From: Rachicladosporium sp. CCFEE 5018
Lineage: Eukaryota; Ascomycota; Dothideomycetes; Cladosporiales; Cladosporiaceae
Direction of reading: 5' to 3'
DNA: 64,000 nt
Assembly (NCBI GenBank): GCA_002077045.2
Contig: KZ111145.1
Span: forward strand, 685,514 to 749,513
Position 1 is the first letter of the stretch, and the number at the start of each line of letters is the position of its first letter. The notes under the pieces were generated by a model that worked only from the letters and a program-made list of their open reading frames with translations, did no database searches and was not told the origin of the DNA. Positions 1 to 12,486 of the stretch are shown here, in pieces. The position numbers and the translations under genes are program-made.

Positions 1-1870
1 TCTGCTGACACGCACGCTTCGCCTTCGCCTCATTCCCCTCTTTCTCACGCAACATGCGGATTTCGTGTGGTGCGGCCATACGCTTGATAGCCTTTGGCTT
101 GAGATTGGCGTACTGATCGCGAGGAGGACGCGTCGACAGCCCTGGAGCTCCAGTATCCCCAGACATCGTCGCGTTCGGATTGACTGCACCGGCCGTGTTG
201 TTGCGAGAGAACATCATTAACCACTTGTACTGCTCCTCGCCATACTTCGTCAAGAGAATCTTAACCTCTTCCGCAGAGACGCGACAGTGCTGCACCGTGC
301 CAAGATCCTGACCGCGATCGGCTTCGACGATCACCATATCGCCATCGTGGAGGTTGAGGCCGGTGTTGGTAAGCGTGTAATACACTCCGACGCGTGAACA
401 TTTAAAGCTCACGATGTAGAGCTCTTTATGCTGATAACGCGCGTTATTACGCATCGTCATGGTGGGTGGCAGGGTCGCGCGTTCGTAGGGCTCTAGGTGT
501 ACAGGGGGGGCCCTATAGCCCTCTGGTATAGTGTAGGGGTCGTATAGGTAGGGGGTAGGGTCGGTGTCGGAGTCGGTAGTGTTGTTGTATGGTTGTGGCA
601 GGTGGATGTCTAGGGGAGGAAGTTAGAAGAGAAGAAAATAGCCTATATACCCCCCCTATCACATGCACTGCTGCCTAGGCCACGTCAGAGTACTAAGTGA
701 TGGGCACTTCGTTGCTCGTGCTAACATTTCTGACGTCGGAGTCGGCGGCAGTGAAGTCAGAAAAGCAGTAGCCAAGGCTCCTAGTGAGGCAGAACAGCGT
801 CCATAGTGAAGACAAGTCGGTGGCACGTACTAACATGAGTAGAGGGGGAGGGTATAGGGGGGTATAGGGCTTGTTAAGACTTACCTCCCATACGTGGCCT
901 TGATTCGTAGTCGATGCCAACGAGAGAACCTCGTCTGGTCGGTATGTCTGCAAGCGAGTGGCGTCGGCTTTCGTTGATATTGGGCAACTCCTCCCATCCC
1001 AAATGGGTCTGCCATTGTGGACGACGAGACGCGTGATCTGCAGCAGACACCATTGTCAGCACTTGCACATCGTGAGTCCCACATCGTAACTCGTGAACAT
1101 CGTCAGTGCAGTAGCACGTGCTGTCCAGCATGTGACAACACCCTTACTCGCCACATCATCACATGCCAACACAATGATGAAACGCGTCGACACTCACCAG
1201 AGCTGAAGTTGCCGTAGGCAGAGTCAAACCTTCGATCCAACCTTTGTTCAAACATCGCTGCGTCCATTGTATCCGCTCGTCGATCCATACCACCATTTGA
1301 GTACCCAAAGCTCTCATACTGCGAAGGCATCGTGACAGTCCGCTGCAACGACGCGAAGGGAGGTTGAGAGGTTCGGGAGAAGTCGCCATCAGGTTCGTAT
1401 CCGTCTTCGGTATCGATGTCCCCCTCTTCTGCCTCATGCAGCAGACCCAAGGGCACCATGCTAGCAGAGGCTTGAGGTGTTTGCACTTCTGGTGGCGAAA
1501 AGGTCATCTCCCTTTGTCCCTGCGAATGAGAAAGCGATCGACCGACTTTAGGAGTTGGCTGCAGTGGTATCGGAAATGGCAAAGCATTGTGTCCTTCGCT
1601 CGCAGCTGGAGATGGCGTTGCTGCGGATCGCGAACTTGCGTGGTTGCCATTCGGAGCTCCCAGATGTGTCTCTCTTGCGACTGCGCGACGAGTCTGGTCG
1701 TTCAACTTGAAGCTACCTCGCTGTTGTGTAGCCCAGATGCCGCCACCTAGCCCTGGAACGCCGCTTTCTTTGCGTGGCAAACCTCCGAATGTAGTGGTGG
1801 ATGGCCAAGGTCTTTCGTCTTCGGACGATGCGACAGCTTCGGAGTCTGGCGTTCCACGGCGATTCATCAT
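1..1870 (-). CDS. PSP1: PSP1-domain protein, partial (3' end beyond window)
   Basis: Three exons are visible on the minus strand: 1198-1870, 885-1037 and 1-609, and the last runs off the window. Introns have good signals: GTGAGT to TGCTGCAG, and GTAAGT to CTAAC...CCCTAG. All junctions are phase 1 and the frame stays open. The N-terminus (about 225 residues) is Ser/Pro-rich and disordered, beginning MMNRRGTPDSEAV. The last exon carries the conserved PSP1 C-terminal domain, with YIVSFKCSR, GDMVIVEADRGQDLG and LREKEGNEAKAKRACQ. In yeast, PSP1 is a suppressor of DNA polymerase alpha defects and the domain is shared with a bacterial family; its biochemical role is not well known. The second intron is long (275 bp) and rich in CCTATA-type runs. 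Identification by the domain is confident; exon borders are inferred. Confidence 0.85.
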
Positions 1871-4800
1871 GTCGTTCTATGCTACATTCAGAAAGATTAG
1901 CAGCTGACTTAGCTCGATTAGTAGATCAAACGCGCAAGACGAGAGGAAACGATCGAAATGGCTGGCAAGCTTCGCATCGTCAAGCGCCGCATCGACGACA
2001 GCAGCGATCGCGAAGATCGCGAGGATCGTAATGACCGCAAAGGTCGCAAGATCGTGGTCGCGAGCGGGTGGCTTCGCTGGTCGTGTCGGGTGTTAGCCGC
2101 TGTGCCAGTGCTGGCTTTGCTGTGGGAGATTTCTCGTCTCTGCTTGATTCTGTGGAGTGCGCGCAGCTCATCTTGAGCATTGGCGGGATGGAGTGTCTCG
2201 AAGAAAGTATAGCAGCTGCCGCGTTGGTTTGGTTGGTATCATAGCTGCATAAGAGCATGTCGAACGCCAGCGAAATGTGATCGTCTCCAGACTTTCGTGC
2301 TGTGACCTTGCCCATCATATTCCGGCTGCTGCACCCTGGAACACACAAATAATCCGCATTGTATGTGCCACGTTCGAACACGAAATGCAAGCGACTCATT
2401 GTTCCAGCGGATTGCAGAGCATTATCTTGTCGGTCCACTTGTGTTTCGTGTTATGGAGTAGTTCAGCGAGTCTAGTCGATGATCGGAATATACTTTGCGC
2501 GATCAACTTTTCGACACGTGCGCATAACTCCAACCTAGGAGCCCATGGGTCGTAACCTTATGGCGACGCATCATTTGTTTCAACCGAGTCTGCACCCCAG
2601 TTTGCCACCGCCACGAACGAGACCGTCGGACTTCTTCACTGGAGTGGTGGCCAGATGCGATCTCACGGCAGACACCCAGATCGAAAGTAGACATTGACAG
2701 ACACATCATGCCATCCGAGCCTCAGTCCAATCCACACGCATAACCCATCGGCCACAGGAGCTGCTGCAAAGGAGACAAGGGAACAGCAATCATACCTCGA
2801 AATCCCTTCGGCGGAAAATTACTCGTATCGGTATCGTTTCTATGTCTACAACTCGTGCTTCTGAACACAAGACAGTATCAGCAAGGCTCGGGCAGTACGT
2901 TGAAGGCTATCGGGCAACATACTTTGATTTTCCAGGTTCGTAATCGCAATACAGTCTATCGGAAAGACAATGCGACAATCTATGAGCTCTACCAGTCTAG
3001 ATGCGAGGTTCAGCTGCTCTACCTCAAGACAACCCTTCCCAGATCCTCGACAAGGGAGCCATACCTATCAACATTCCCAACGCCACACCAGAAGCCAATC
3101 TATGACAACAAAAGCAAGAAGATGTACGTCAAACTATGGTCGTCAGGAGAAGATACAGGACTCCAGAGAGCAGAATGAAGTGCGGTCCAGCAAGAGCCAG
3201 GGAACGGGCGTCTCGGCAAGCGCCAAAGCGTGCCAGAATAGGTTGCTGGCGAGAGTGCGGAGAAAACGATCAGCAAGTGGGGACGAAATATATGGGGTTC
3301 GTGACAACGTGGCGGTCGCGCGTGCTCCTCTAGTGTGGCCTTGGTGTTGCTCTACAGTCTGGGGAACAGGTCGATGCTGTGTTCGGCGAGCTCCTGTGAG
3401 CGGAGCGATGACTTTGTGCGCAGGAAGGCTTCCCCAAGGTATCTGCTCTGGTGCAGGCAATTTGCTGTAGCTGGCAATGTGGGGCAGGACCAGAGGATCG
3501 GGCTGCGGATTGGCTCACGCTTTCTCGGGGAGAAGTCTGGGGTAAAAAGCCTGGCCTCAACGATCGCGCCAATTCTCCGCAGGGTCTTCCTCAGCCCTGG
3601 CCTGAACACGTCGGCAGAATGCGATGTGTCGTTCGCGCTGGGATGCTAAAGTTGCAACGCGGTTGTTCGCAATGGAACCAACAGCCCTGGTGTCAGGCGA
3701 TGAGCGGGCATGGCAGCTAATGTACGCTTGTGACGAGCCGCGCGACGGGTCACAAAGCTCTGCAGCATGCAGGGCGGCGGTGGTGTCAGGGATCAGGGGC
3801 AATGCTGCGAAGAATGCGGAGAAAGAACGCCATGCAGCGCTTGTACGAATCAAGGTGCTTTGCGATTGACACACGCCATGTCACGAGAGCAGATGCTGCA
3901 GTGCAAATGGCACCGCCTGGATGAAGCTGTGTGAGCATAGTACGATGCCGAGCCAGTCGGCTGCATTCCAGGCGCACCTGCACTCGAACGCACGACAGCA
4001 TTATCGACATGCACCCCACACGACCTGGAGTACCTGCTATGATGGAGCTATGCTCATGATCCATCGCGAAAGAGTCTGCCAGTCAATCTAGGTGCGACCA
4101 AACGGCTACGACCCTGATGTCCGGCACATCTGCGTCGACCGGTAGCGCTTCGACACACCAGAAAGCGTCTAGACGTGGACTTCAGCAACACGACCTAACA
4201 CGGTCTACGGCGGAATTCCTTCTCAGATGCACGCGGGGCTATCAGACCACCCGTTGAGAGATCCACCTCATTGAGCTGACATCGACGCCACCAACATGGC
4301 CATCAGACCAGCACCTCATGTGGCGACATCGTGGGGATGGGATGAACATGTACATCGGCGCAGTCCTTCCGCACCTTGACTACCAGGTGCTGGAATCACT
4401 AAACCGCTCGACGTCATGCCGTGGTTCACGGACCCGAAGACACATGGTGCAGCGTGATATGCACGGCAGTGTTGGCCAGGCGCAGCGCCTGATCCTCCGT
4501 TCGACGACTTTCCCATCGATGCCTTCGGCAACTCGGCACTCCCTCATTCCCAACGCGCTGGCGATGAGGCTCCACAGCAGCATATGACGAGCAGAGTCCC
4601 CTTTCCACAACCTGTCCAGCTATCTGGCTTGAGATGCAAGGCACCATGGACTACCTTCAAAGCCTGACAATCGTTGGTATTGACCAAGAAGGTAGCGAGA
4701 TCATGTTGACATGCCCGATGGAACTCCTGCCTCCGTCGATGCTGTGGTATGATGCACATGCTGTCGATCGGCACGAGGGCCAGCAAGCTGCCAAGTACCA

Positions 4801-7690
4801 GCATCTCTTCCTGACGATAATGCTTGCTTTGATACTTTTGCATGACTGAATCACCTCGTGCCCATGAGCTTGCTCGTGAACTTTGGCTTGACGCACGAGA
4901 TGGTACATGAGCCGCTGGTGACAGCCTCGCCTTCACCCGTCGATGAGCCTATGCTCTCACGAAAGCTTCAGTGCCATGCCAATGCCTCTCGGTCGCCCCC
5001 GTGCCATTGGAAGAGTTTGACTCTTCCGGGGTGATATGGCTCAAAGGCAGGATCGCTCAATTTCGCATCTATCCACCAACTACGCATCACTCCTAAGCAT
5101 CCTCCACTTCTCTTACACACCATAGCAGTTACTATGGGTAGCGGGTCGCAAATGGAGACTGTTCGTATCGCTGCCTCAAGCTGACATTTGCGCAGCGACG
5201 CGTGTGACTCCCAAAGAACCCAGCAGTTGCACTAGCTATCGCTGTCGTCCCGGTCCATTGCAAGAAGCTCACAATCCATCATCAGATGATGTCGTCGTGC
5301 TCGCAACCTACAGAGCACATGTGCGGTGGCGCTTCGCAAGCCCGAAGACTCACTGATAATGCATGCGTGGCACAAACACCTCCCAGTAATGATCCATCTA
5401 GACCGTCGCTCCTACCCTCTACTACCTCGCCAACTAGATATACGCTTCACCCATTCCATCGACGGATGAAGATGACTACACCCACTCGACGTCGGCACTC
5501 CTACACGGGAGTTTATGGGAGTAGCCGGCGAGAGGCTTGCCTAGTAGTGTGCGAGCAGTGGACATGGGAGGGCTCTCACGATGCCACTCGCGAGTGCCAT
5601 ATGTGTGTTTGATCCCACATGCCGGCCACGACGGCTCGCGGCAAGACGAATGGCCGCTCAAGATCAGAGGGAAGGTCGATGTGTCTGCTTGGGAACGGCT
5701 TGGACCTTCGAGGAGGCCTAAGAGCGCCAAGCGCCATGACAACATACATCAATGTCGCATGGGGCGATCGATGTATCAAGTCTTTCTGGAAAGACTACGA
5801 TCATGTCTCACTGCTCTGGCGTACTGCTCATTGGTCAAAATCAGTCTACCGACAACGATAGTCATCAAGGGACCTGGCGAAGCTCACGACCGTCGAGCCG
5901 GAGCTGCAACAGTCGGCTGTACTGTATCGACAATATGTCTCAGACATCTTGGACCTGACAGCCAAAGCCGTCAAGGTAAGAGGGGAGCTGTGAGAAAAGG
6001 GAGATGTACACCGCCGAACATCGGCCATGGCATCACCGAAAAGAGGCAGTCGAGACTTGCCTTCGATCGCGATATTGTGCCTTCAGTCGAGTATATTTGG
6101 CGAATTGGGCCTGATACACGCTCAGCACACAGTACCGGATGAGGAAGTCACAGCAGCCGTCAGCCACAGCCACTTAGCACAAGCCAGCAAGTGTTGCAAG
6201 GGAATTACCTAAACCTGTTGACCATGTCCAGCACTAACGTGTGCGTTGAGTAGGTCTGCCCGACCAGATGGTCCCACACATGAAAGAGAAGAGGCATGAA
6301 TTGAAGTGGAACAAAGTGGAGCACGGCGAGCAGACGAGCAAGCACCCAGAGCTGCCGCGCTCATCGCCTTGAACCCGCATAATGTGCATCCAGCTAGCAG
6401 CCAGAGCTGCCACGCTGCCACTTGAAAGGGTGGTAGCATGGATGTCATGGCCATGGCCACTACATCCGGGTGACGCCGAAGTCGCAGCTGCGCAGCGTGA
6501 GCCTAGTCTCATACTGCCGCCATACAATTATCGAACAGCTAGAAGGAAGTGGACAAGAAGATAAAGATGTGTAATTGCTCCCGATGAGTCGACCCAAGCG
6601 TCGGCGCAGGCCGACAGCGAGGTTCTCTGGCACGTGGACTCACTGGCGAGGAAAAGTTCAACGGACTTGCATGGGCCTTGAGGATGGCTCGCCGATGCCG
6701 ATTCGAGAATGGTGGGAATCGCAAGCGGTTGGAATGTTGAGTGCTCGCACAGGCGTGTAACAAGACTACCTTCCACTGCGCAAATGACAAACGAGAAGGG
6801 GTTCGAAAGCAAGTGGCGCCAAGAGGCTGTCTCCATGACCGCTCTTGCGACATCTCGAGTATGCGGGGTGGAGGTGCTCTTCGCCGTAGGCCCAAGCCGG
6901 CAGCGAGAGACGTCCTCGGGCTGCGAAGCCTCGGACAGTAGGAGAGTTGAGGACTTATACGGGTCGTGGACCTGGCTCGCCGATGCCACTTGAGTTCTGC
7001 ACGGCGTCGAGGTCAGTGCCAGTCTAGACTGGCGTCACTGATCGTGCGCATGCGGCTGCCGAAGAAAAAGACCATCGATGAGACGGTCCCGTCAATGGTT
7101 TCGGATTGAAACAAGGAGAGTATGAAGTACTGGACCTGTCGCCCTGCTCTTTCTGTGTATCTCGCCACCTAGCGCCACCCATAGATGGAGCTTGGAAATG
7201 CAGACCGGGATGACGATGCTTGATTGTGACCAGTCGAGCAGCAAAGCTTTTGGTATCTCAGTCGAGAAGCGATGCACCTATGTCAGATGTTGCGGACCTT
7301 TGATGTCGTCAAGTCGACGAGGTACTGCGCCTGCAAAGGGTCAGCATTAGGGGAATGACACAGGAGCGCAGACTCGGCGAGAATCGCACTACACTGGCGG
7401 AGCATAAGATCTGGGCGTTGTCAACGGTGTTGGCTCAGCGTACTCGTTGAAGCGCGTTCTCGCATCTGCGTCTCTGGAGTAGGAAAATGGCATACACCAT
7501 TTCTGCACCGGCCGACCCTTTGCGTCGGCGATGCTGTGAAGTGGCTCGCGATCACGACCAAGGATACTGTCGTTGTGAAGCGAATATTGTGGTGGGAGCT
7601 CGGAGTCGCTGCGGGAGGTGGGTGCGGCTGCAAGTGAACAAAGAAGACCGATCCGGCAACGCAAGCCAAAGTCAGCATCTTGCCGCCAAA
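1871..7690. other. Gene-poor stretch, no supported gene
   Basis: Nearly 6 kb with only short overlapping open frames on both strands and none with convincing protein character. The one segment that reads like protein is 5870-5975 on the plus strand (listed among the findings). No tRNA, transposase or repeat was recognised. No homeologous copy is available for comparison because contig B starts later. Confidence 0.5.
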
Positions 7691-8400
7691 GCAATACAAG
7701 CGTCTTGATCATGCCGCGTATTCAGCATGCTGACGAGGGTGGCACTCGCAGCGCCGCTGTCGCCGCCGAGATGGTACTGTCGGGGCACTAACATGGTGTT
7801 GTTGCGAAATGTGGTGTCAGTGGAGGAAGTGAACAAGCTCATTCACGTCAACAAGCCTGAGTCTTTGAGTGCACGGACCAGGGGATCTCAATACACACAA
7901 TCCATGCTTGCATGCATCACATCTTCACAGGGACGGTGACTTTGAGGCGTACCAGGAGAGTGTCAACGCCAACAGTACGGCACAGCTGCTTTATCACATA
8001 TACGTAGACACCGGCAAGTGCTGAGTATGAGCCCCTTACGGGAACCGGCGGTTGATCTCACTCGATACTCTCTTCACGTCTCTCGAGAAGACGGCGACCC
8101 CGACTCAAGCGCTGAGTTCCACACTTGGGGCTTGCGGTAGAGCCTCAAGACTGTCTTCGACGAACGCTATACCGACGAAGTGCGCCGCTGCTGATACCAC
8201 GGCACGAAGATGCAGGGTCTATCTGATCGCAAGGGGATGGAGCAGCGCTTCTCGAACTCCTGATGCAGTGCACCGAATCATTCGAATTCAGCGATCGCTC
8301 GAGCAAGCACTACATGCGACAGTACGAAGTCTGGAAGCGATACCTCAAAGTACATGAAAGCTATTCGCCTCTTCAGCTGCGACTTCGCAAGCGCCCAGGC
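7691..8400 (+). pseudogene. Possible decayed or unresolved plus-strand gene
   Basis: Several short plus-strand segments read like real protein but are separated by stops or frame changes. They include RDGDFEAYQESVNANSTAQ near 7930, TRYSLHVSREDGDPDSSAEF near 8060, SLKTVFDERYTDEVRR near 8145 and EFSDRSSKHYMRQYEVWKR near 8290. I see no set of canonical introns that joins them, so this is either a broken gene or a gene model I cannot solve. Contig B begins at the position equal to 8238, and its first 201 bases match 8238-8438 exactly. The family is not recognised. Confidence 0.25.
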
Positions 8401-8502
8401 GATGTATGGCCCACAAGCCATGCGCGAGGGCAGAACTGTGCATTGGTCTGCTACTCTCCTCTCGCGAACATTCTTCCGCATCGACACGAAGACTCGAGCG
8501 AC

Positions 8503-9345
8503 CTATGCCTCCATCTTCCTACCATCCAAGAACCTCAACGCGATCCTCTCAAAATCCTCAGCGCGATGCATCGGCGGCAAATGCCCAGCATCCACCATAA
8601 CCCCAAACTGAGCATCGCCACCCTCCCTCTCGATGGCTTCGGCCAGCTCCCTCAACACCTCGACGCTCACAGCCCCATCTCTTCCTCCAGCCAAGACCAA
8701 ACACCTCATATCCTTCAACTTCCCCAGCTCCGCGGCATAATCATACCCTCGAATCGCATCCGCAAGGATCTTATACCCTTCAAACGAGCAAGTGCGCACG
8801 AGCTCCAAGGCGGAAGCTCTCACGGCTTCGTCGTGCGGCGTCTCACCGGGGAGCCAGCGAGCTACGGTCTCCTGGCACAGCTGCTCACGCTCGCGCTGAA
8901 AGAGGTCAATCCGCTCACTCCAAAGTGTTTTCGTAGCTGATGGACTCGTGATGCCCGGCGCGCAGAGGCTGAGTATGGACTCCACCTCGGTAGGATAGAG
9001 CATGCCGTACCGCAGCGCCAGTACGCCGCCGATACTGCAGCCGATTACCGCCTTCAGCTTACTGCTGCCGGTAGCCGCGGGGACGAGAACGTGCATGTGA
9101 TGGACAATGTCCTCAGTGCTGTAACGTCGAGTAGAGTCTGAGGGTGGAGGAGTAAGATTATGGCCTATGTGGTCGAAGACGAGGGTACGGTAGCCGGCGC
9201 TGTGGAGAGCAGGGATGGTGGAGTCGAACATATGATGATTGGACATGAGAGCGTGGACAAGGAACGCTACGGGGCCATTGGCTGGGCCAGAGAGGAAGGT
9301 GTAGTAGGCGATGCCGTCGATGTCGATCGTTTGTGTGGTCTCCAT
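8503..9345 (-). CDS. alpha/beta hydrolase (homeolog A)
   Basis: Single-exon protein of 280 residues with the full alpha/beta-hydrolase layout. The nucleophile elbow is GCSIGG (Ser104), the acid is in AGGRDGAV (Asp223) and the histidine is in DAGHLPP (His255). An early FDHIGHNLT stretch follows strand 3. The fold and spacing resemble 3-oxoadipate enol-lactonase and related small esterases; the substrate cannot be told from sequence. There is no signal peptide or membrane segment, so it is probably cytosolic. It lies downstream of VMA6 on the same strand, 391 bp away. The homeolog is at 20632-21474 and differs by a few residues. A long plus-strand frame over the same bases is an antisense shadow. 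Confidence 0.88.
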   Translation of the reverse strand: METTQTIDIDGIAYYTFLSGPANGPVAFLVHALMSNHHMFDSTIPALHSAGYRTLVFDHIGHNLTPPPSDSTRRYSTEDIVHHMHVLVPAATGSSKLKAVIGCSIGGVLALRYGMLYPTEVESILSLCAPGITSPSATKTLWSERIDLFQREREQLCQETVARWLPGETPHDEAVRASALELVRTCSFEGYKILADAIRGYDYAAELGKLKDMRCLVLAGGRDGAVSVEVLRELAEAIEREGGDAQFGVMVDAGHLPPMHRAEDFERIALRFLDGRKMEA

Positions 9346-9736
9346 GCCTTGTATGTGCCTACCGTTCCAGAGCCAGGCAGAAACCCGGTCTCAATGCCAA
9401 CGCACGCAGAAGAGCAGATGCTCTAGCCCACTGCCTTGCTATCACTACATATGCAATAACCTCGTCCCCTCGTCTCTGACCCCGCACCAAAGTCTCTGTC
9501 AAATCCCTAGGTATCACGCCGTCGTAGTCATCAAAGGCATGTCAATAGCATTGACTGCAAGATTCCGGTGCTTCCAGCATCTCCATAATACTCTTTTTGT
9601 GGTCCTGAATATGGACAGGTTTCACTCGACTGCTTCGAGAAATACTGCGACACCGGGAGAAGTAGTACATTTAGGTATCTCACATATGATCATCTCTATC
9701 AGCGCCAAACGCCCATACCATGCTCATGCAGCCAGC
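9346..9736. other. Intergenic, hydrolase 5' / VMA6 3'
   Basis: 391 bp between two minus-strand genes; promoter of the hydrolase and 3' end of VMA6. No further feature is seen. The same interval at 21475-21865 is almost identical. Confidence 0.6.
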
Positions 9737-10954
9737 TCAAAAGACCGAGATGTAGTTTCCGATCCGATCCTTCTGGTTCTGCGCAATGCACTCTGAGATC
9801 CACGTGATGTTCCGAATTTCCTGGACTTGGTTAGTACATCATGCTCAGTTGGCCCAATACAACAGAAGAAGGACTGACCTGCTCCCTCAGCTTGACCCAC
9901 GCGTATACCACAGCGTGTGTGAACTGGTAAGTAAATGCCAGCTTGCTGATCTCCATCTCCTTCTGGTAGAACAAATCCTCCAGACTCTTCCCATCGTCGC
10001 CTCCAATCCCTCCGCTCTGATTGCCCAGACCTCCACCTCCGCTGTTGCCAGTCTGGTCCAGCATCGTCCTGTAGTCTGACACACCATCCACCGCGATCCT
10101 CACACCCTCCAGATCCTCCGCTCGTGACAGCATAAGTATGCCTTCCGGATACAAGCGCCCAAAAGAAGGGTACAGCTTCCTCCTCTCCGGCTTTCCCAGC
10201 TCCGTACCAAACGAGTTGATCGTAATATTGATGCTCCTCCGATCCGCCTCGAACTCCAACACCTCCGCCATAACACCAGCCGTAGGCGTCCACTTCAACT
10301 CCGCATCCTCGGTGACAAACTTATAAAAGTCCTCCAAGTAGTTCTTGTACAGCGTATTCCTCACAATCTCGATATTCAGCTCATCTAAGTCCTGATGGCT
10401 CAAACTCCCCTTGAAGTACGCCGCCAGAGGTGTCTCAATCAAGACTGAATTATACAACTCCTCGATGTTCGTCGCCACGCACAGCGCTGGCATCGTCTCG
10501 AACCAGCCCAACGGGTGGCACCGCTCCAGCAGCTCGCGCGTATCGCGCTCGTGAAGTGTGCCGGTGATGAGCAAGGCCACGTTGTCGATCATGTAGGCGT
10601 AGGTGAGGTAGTCCATGAACTTTGACAGGGAGCCGACGGCGTTTGCCTGCAGGTAGCGGAACTCGGCTACGAGTTTGTCGATGGCTTTCTCGGCTAGGGC
10701 GGAGGTTGAGGGGTTTGGGGGGAGGGCGGCGAGGAAGTCGCCGTAGGAGGGGCCGAGCTGGAGTTTGATGTCTAGTCGTAAGGGTTAGTGAGGGGTCTTC
10801 ATGTCAGTAGGATATAGCATAGAGTGATACCATCGATTGTCTCGCATTGGACTAGGTTGCCGTAGTTTTGCTGCGTGAGCAGGGCATTGCGGTAGCCGCG
10901 GACTATGCCCTCTATGTAGCCGCCAGTAACGTTGTAAAACATGCCCTCCGCCAT
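9737..10954 (-). CDS. VMA6: V-type proton ATPase subunit d (homeolog A)
   Basis: Three exons: 10831-10954, 9879-10771 and 9737-9820, giving 366 residues. The first intron (GTATCA, branch CTAAC, CTAG) interrupts the codon after TID. The second (GTCAGT, ACTAACC, CCAG) separates KLREQ from EIRNITWISEC. The product starts MAEGMFYNVTGGYIEG and ends NYISVF, both typical of subunit d/Vma6. It is the central-stalk connector of the Vo sector that couples V1 rotation to the proteolipid ring on vacuolar membranes. A Gly-rich insert (about residues 285-300) lies in a loop. Length agrees with fungal orthologs. Both homeologs (other copy 21866-23082) have identical exon sizes. Confidence 0.95.
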
Positions 10955-11445
10955 CTTTGCGGTGGCTTTCGGGGTGGAGGAATGTGTGAGTTGGCGGGGA
11001 GGTGATGTCGTTGCTTTGTCTCGCTGTGGCGGCGTTGATGTTGGAGCTCGAGCCGCAGACTAGCGCCAAGACACAGCTTCACGACATCATCACGACTGCT
11101 CTCAGTTAACCTGACACCTATCGATATACCTCATCACAGTCAAATACTAGCATATGGTCCTCGCAGTCTAAGCAGCGTAGGCTAGGTCATGGAGATGTTG
11201 GGTAGCGATAGAGCGAATTTCATACGACGTATAGTCAATGAGTGCATATATATACAGTACAGAGCAAGCATAAATCATCAACGAGAGCAGTAGTACGTCG
11301 CCGCTTTTCCACCTTCAGCAACCTCCTTTAGCCCTCCTCCAGAAGTCCAGAACCGTGCCGTTCCGTCGCACAATTGAGCGAGTAGCAGCATATCTCCAAC
11401 GAAGCGAGTATTGATGTTGTACATGTGAGCGAGCATTGCAGCGCT
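10955..11445. other. Intergenic, VMA6 promoter side
   Basis: 491 bp; no gene. Holds the VMA6 upstream region and the 3' flank of the conserved unknown gene. The same interval in the other homeolog (23083-23562) is slightly shorter. Confidence 0.5.
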
Positions 11446-12486
11446 CTAGTCAACCTCCATCGAATGCGCAGCGCATGCACTGTCAGGCATGGTCGTCTGA
11501 ACGCCAACTGTAGATGGGATTGGATCCGAAGGCGGCAGAGAATTCAGCGAGTTCAAGCTGACACCGCAAAATGCCATGCCAGTCGGACTCATCTCAGCCT
11601 TCAATGTCCCGCCCGGCGCAGCGACCTCAATCCCAGCCGGCAGCATCTGCAACCTCGGAATCAAATCACTCGCTTCTCTAGTCACGAGCTTCGCTTCCAG
11701 CAGATCGTTCGAGAAGAGGTAGTACTCGCGGTTGCCGCTGTAGACGTTCAAGCACTGCACCAAGTAACACGGCACAGCGCGATTCTCGAACCAGACCTGC
11801 ACTTCGCGCAGTCGCGGGTAGTGGTTGATGATGAATTTGGCGTACGCGGCGGCGCAAGTCTCGAGCGACGGACGAGAGTCCATGCGCGTCCAGCTGATGC
11901 CTAGCTTGTGCGAGGCTTCATCAATGAGAGGTTGCTGCGTGGCTTCGCGCATACCGGGTGGGAGGATCAGGTGTGCGAGCTCGTCGGAGTCGGAGGTCAC
12001 GCAGACACGCTGCGATTTGCGGCTTTGCATGATTGGGCGACCGTGCTGGAGCTCGAAGGGCGTGCGCGCCATTTGGGCTTGGGTCCAGGCGACGTTGGTG
12101 CTGTCGTCCATCAGGGCGTTGGGGTTTGGCATGGCTCCGGCTTCGGAGGCTGGCGTTGGAAGGGAGCCGTCGGCTTCGGGCTCTTCTTCATCGTGGAAGA
12201 TGTCGCCGCGGGATCGCTTGCGACCTGCAATGGAGCCAGGTGTGGGTGGGATTGACGCATTGGGCGTGAGACCGAATGGATTGCTGAAGCTGTTTGGCGT
12301 TTGAGCGACGCTGTTCGATTGACCGACATAGTGGCCATGGCCGAAGTACTCTTGACTTGGCTGGATTGAAATTGATGGCGATGGCGTTGGCATGACATTA
12401 GGGGTAGCCATGGTGAAGTGAGCTGGGTCAGTAAGATGATCTAATAACATGTAATGCTTATCCTGCTCCGCTCGAAGACGTCGCAC
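11446..12486 (-). CDS. conserved fungal protein of unknown function (homeolog A)
   Basis: Open frame of 346 residues from the first ATG. The N-terminal third is Ser/Pro-rich with a basic stretch GRKRSRGDIFHDEEEPEAD that looks like a nuclear localisation signal. The C-terminal half is ordered (EVQVWFENRAVPCYLVQCLN, REYYLFSNDLLEAKLV). I do not recognise a named family. The start is uncertain. The same frame stays open upstream to about 12555 (SPAISELVRRLRAEQ), so a 5' exon probably exists near 12865-12930, ending at a GTGAGT donor. An inner ATG (residue 26) sits in a good Kozak context (CACCATGG). The copy at 23563-24603 is the homeolog. Confidence 0.7.
   Translation of the reverse strand: MRRLRAEQDKHYMLLDHLTDPAHFTMATPNVMPTPSPSISIQPSQEYFGHGHYVGQSNSVAQTPNSFSNPFGLTPNASIPPTPGSIAGRKRSRGDIFHDEEEPEADGSLPTPASEAGAMPNPNALMDDSTNVAWTQAQMARTPFELQHGRPIMQSRKSQRVCVTSDSDELAHLILPPGMREATQQPLIDEASHKLGISWTRMDSRPSLETCAAAYAKFIINHYPRLREVQVWFENRAVPCYLVQCLNVYSGNREYYLFSNDLLEAKLVTREASDLIPRLQMLPAGIEVAAPGGTLKAEMSPTGMAFCGVSLNSLNSLPPSDPIPSTVGVQTTMPDSACAAHSMEVD

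Noticed and set aside
5537..6142. 201-codon plus-strand frame
   Set aside because: Composition and hydrophobicity look random; the only protein-like piece in the area is in another frame.
8263..8940. Plus-strand 225-codon frame (and its copy at 20218-21069)
   Set aside because: After the first 35 codons it is the antisense of the alpha/beta hydrolase, which has a clear triad and full length.
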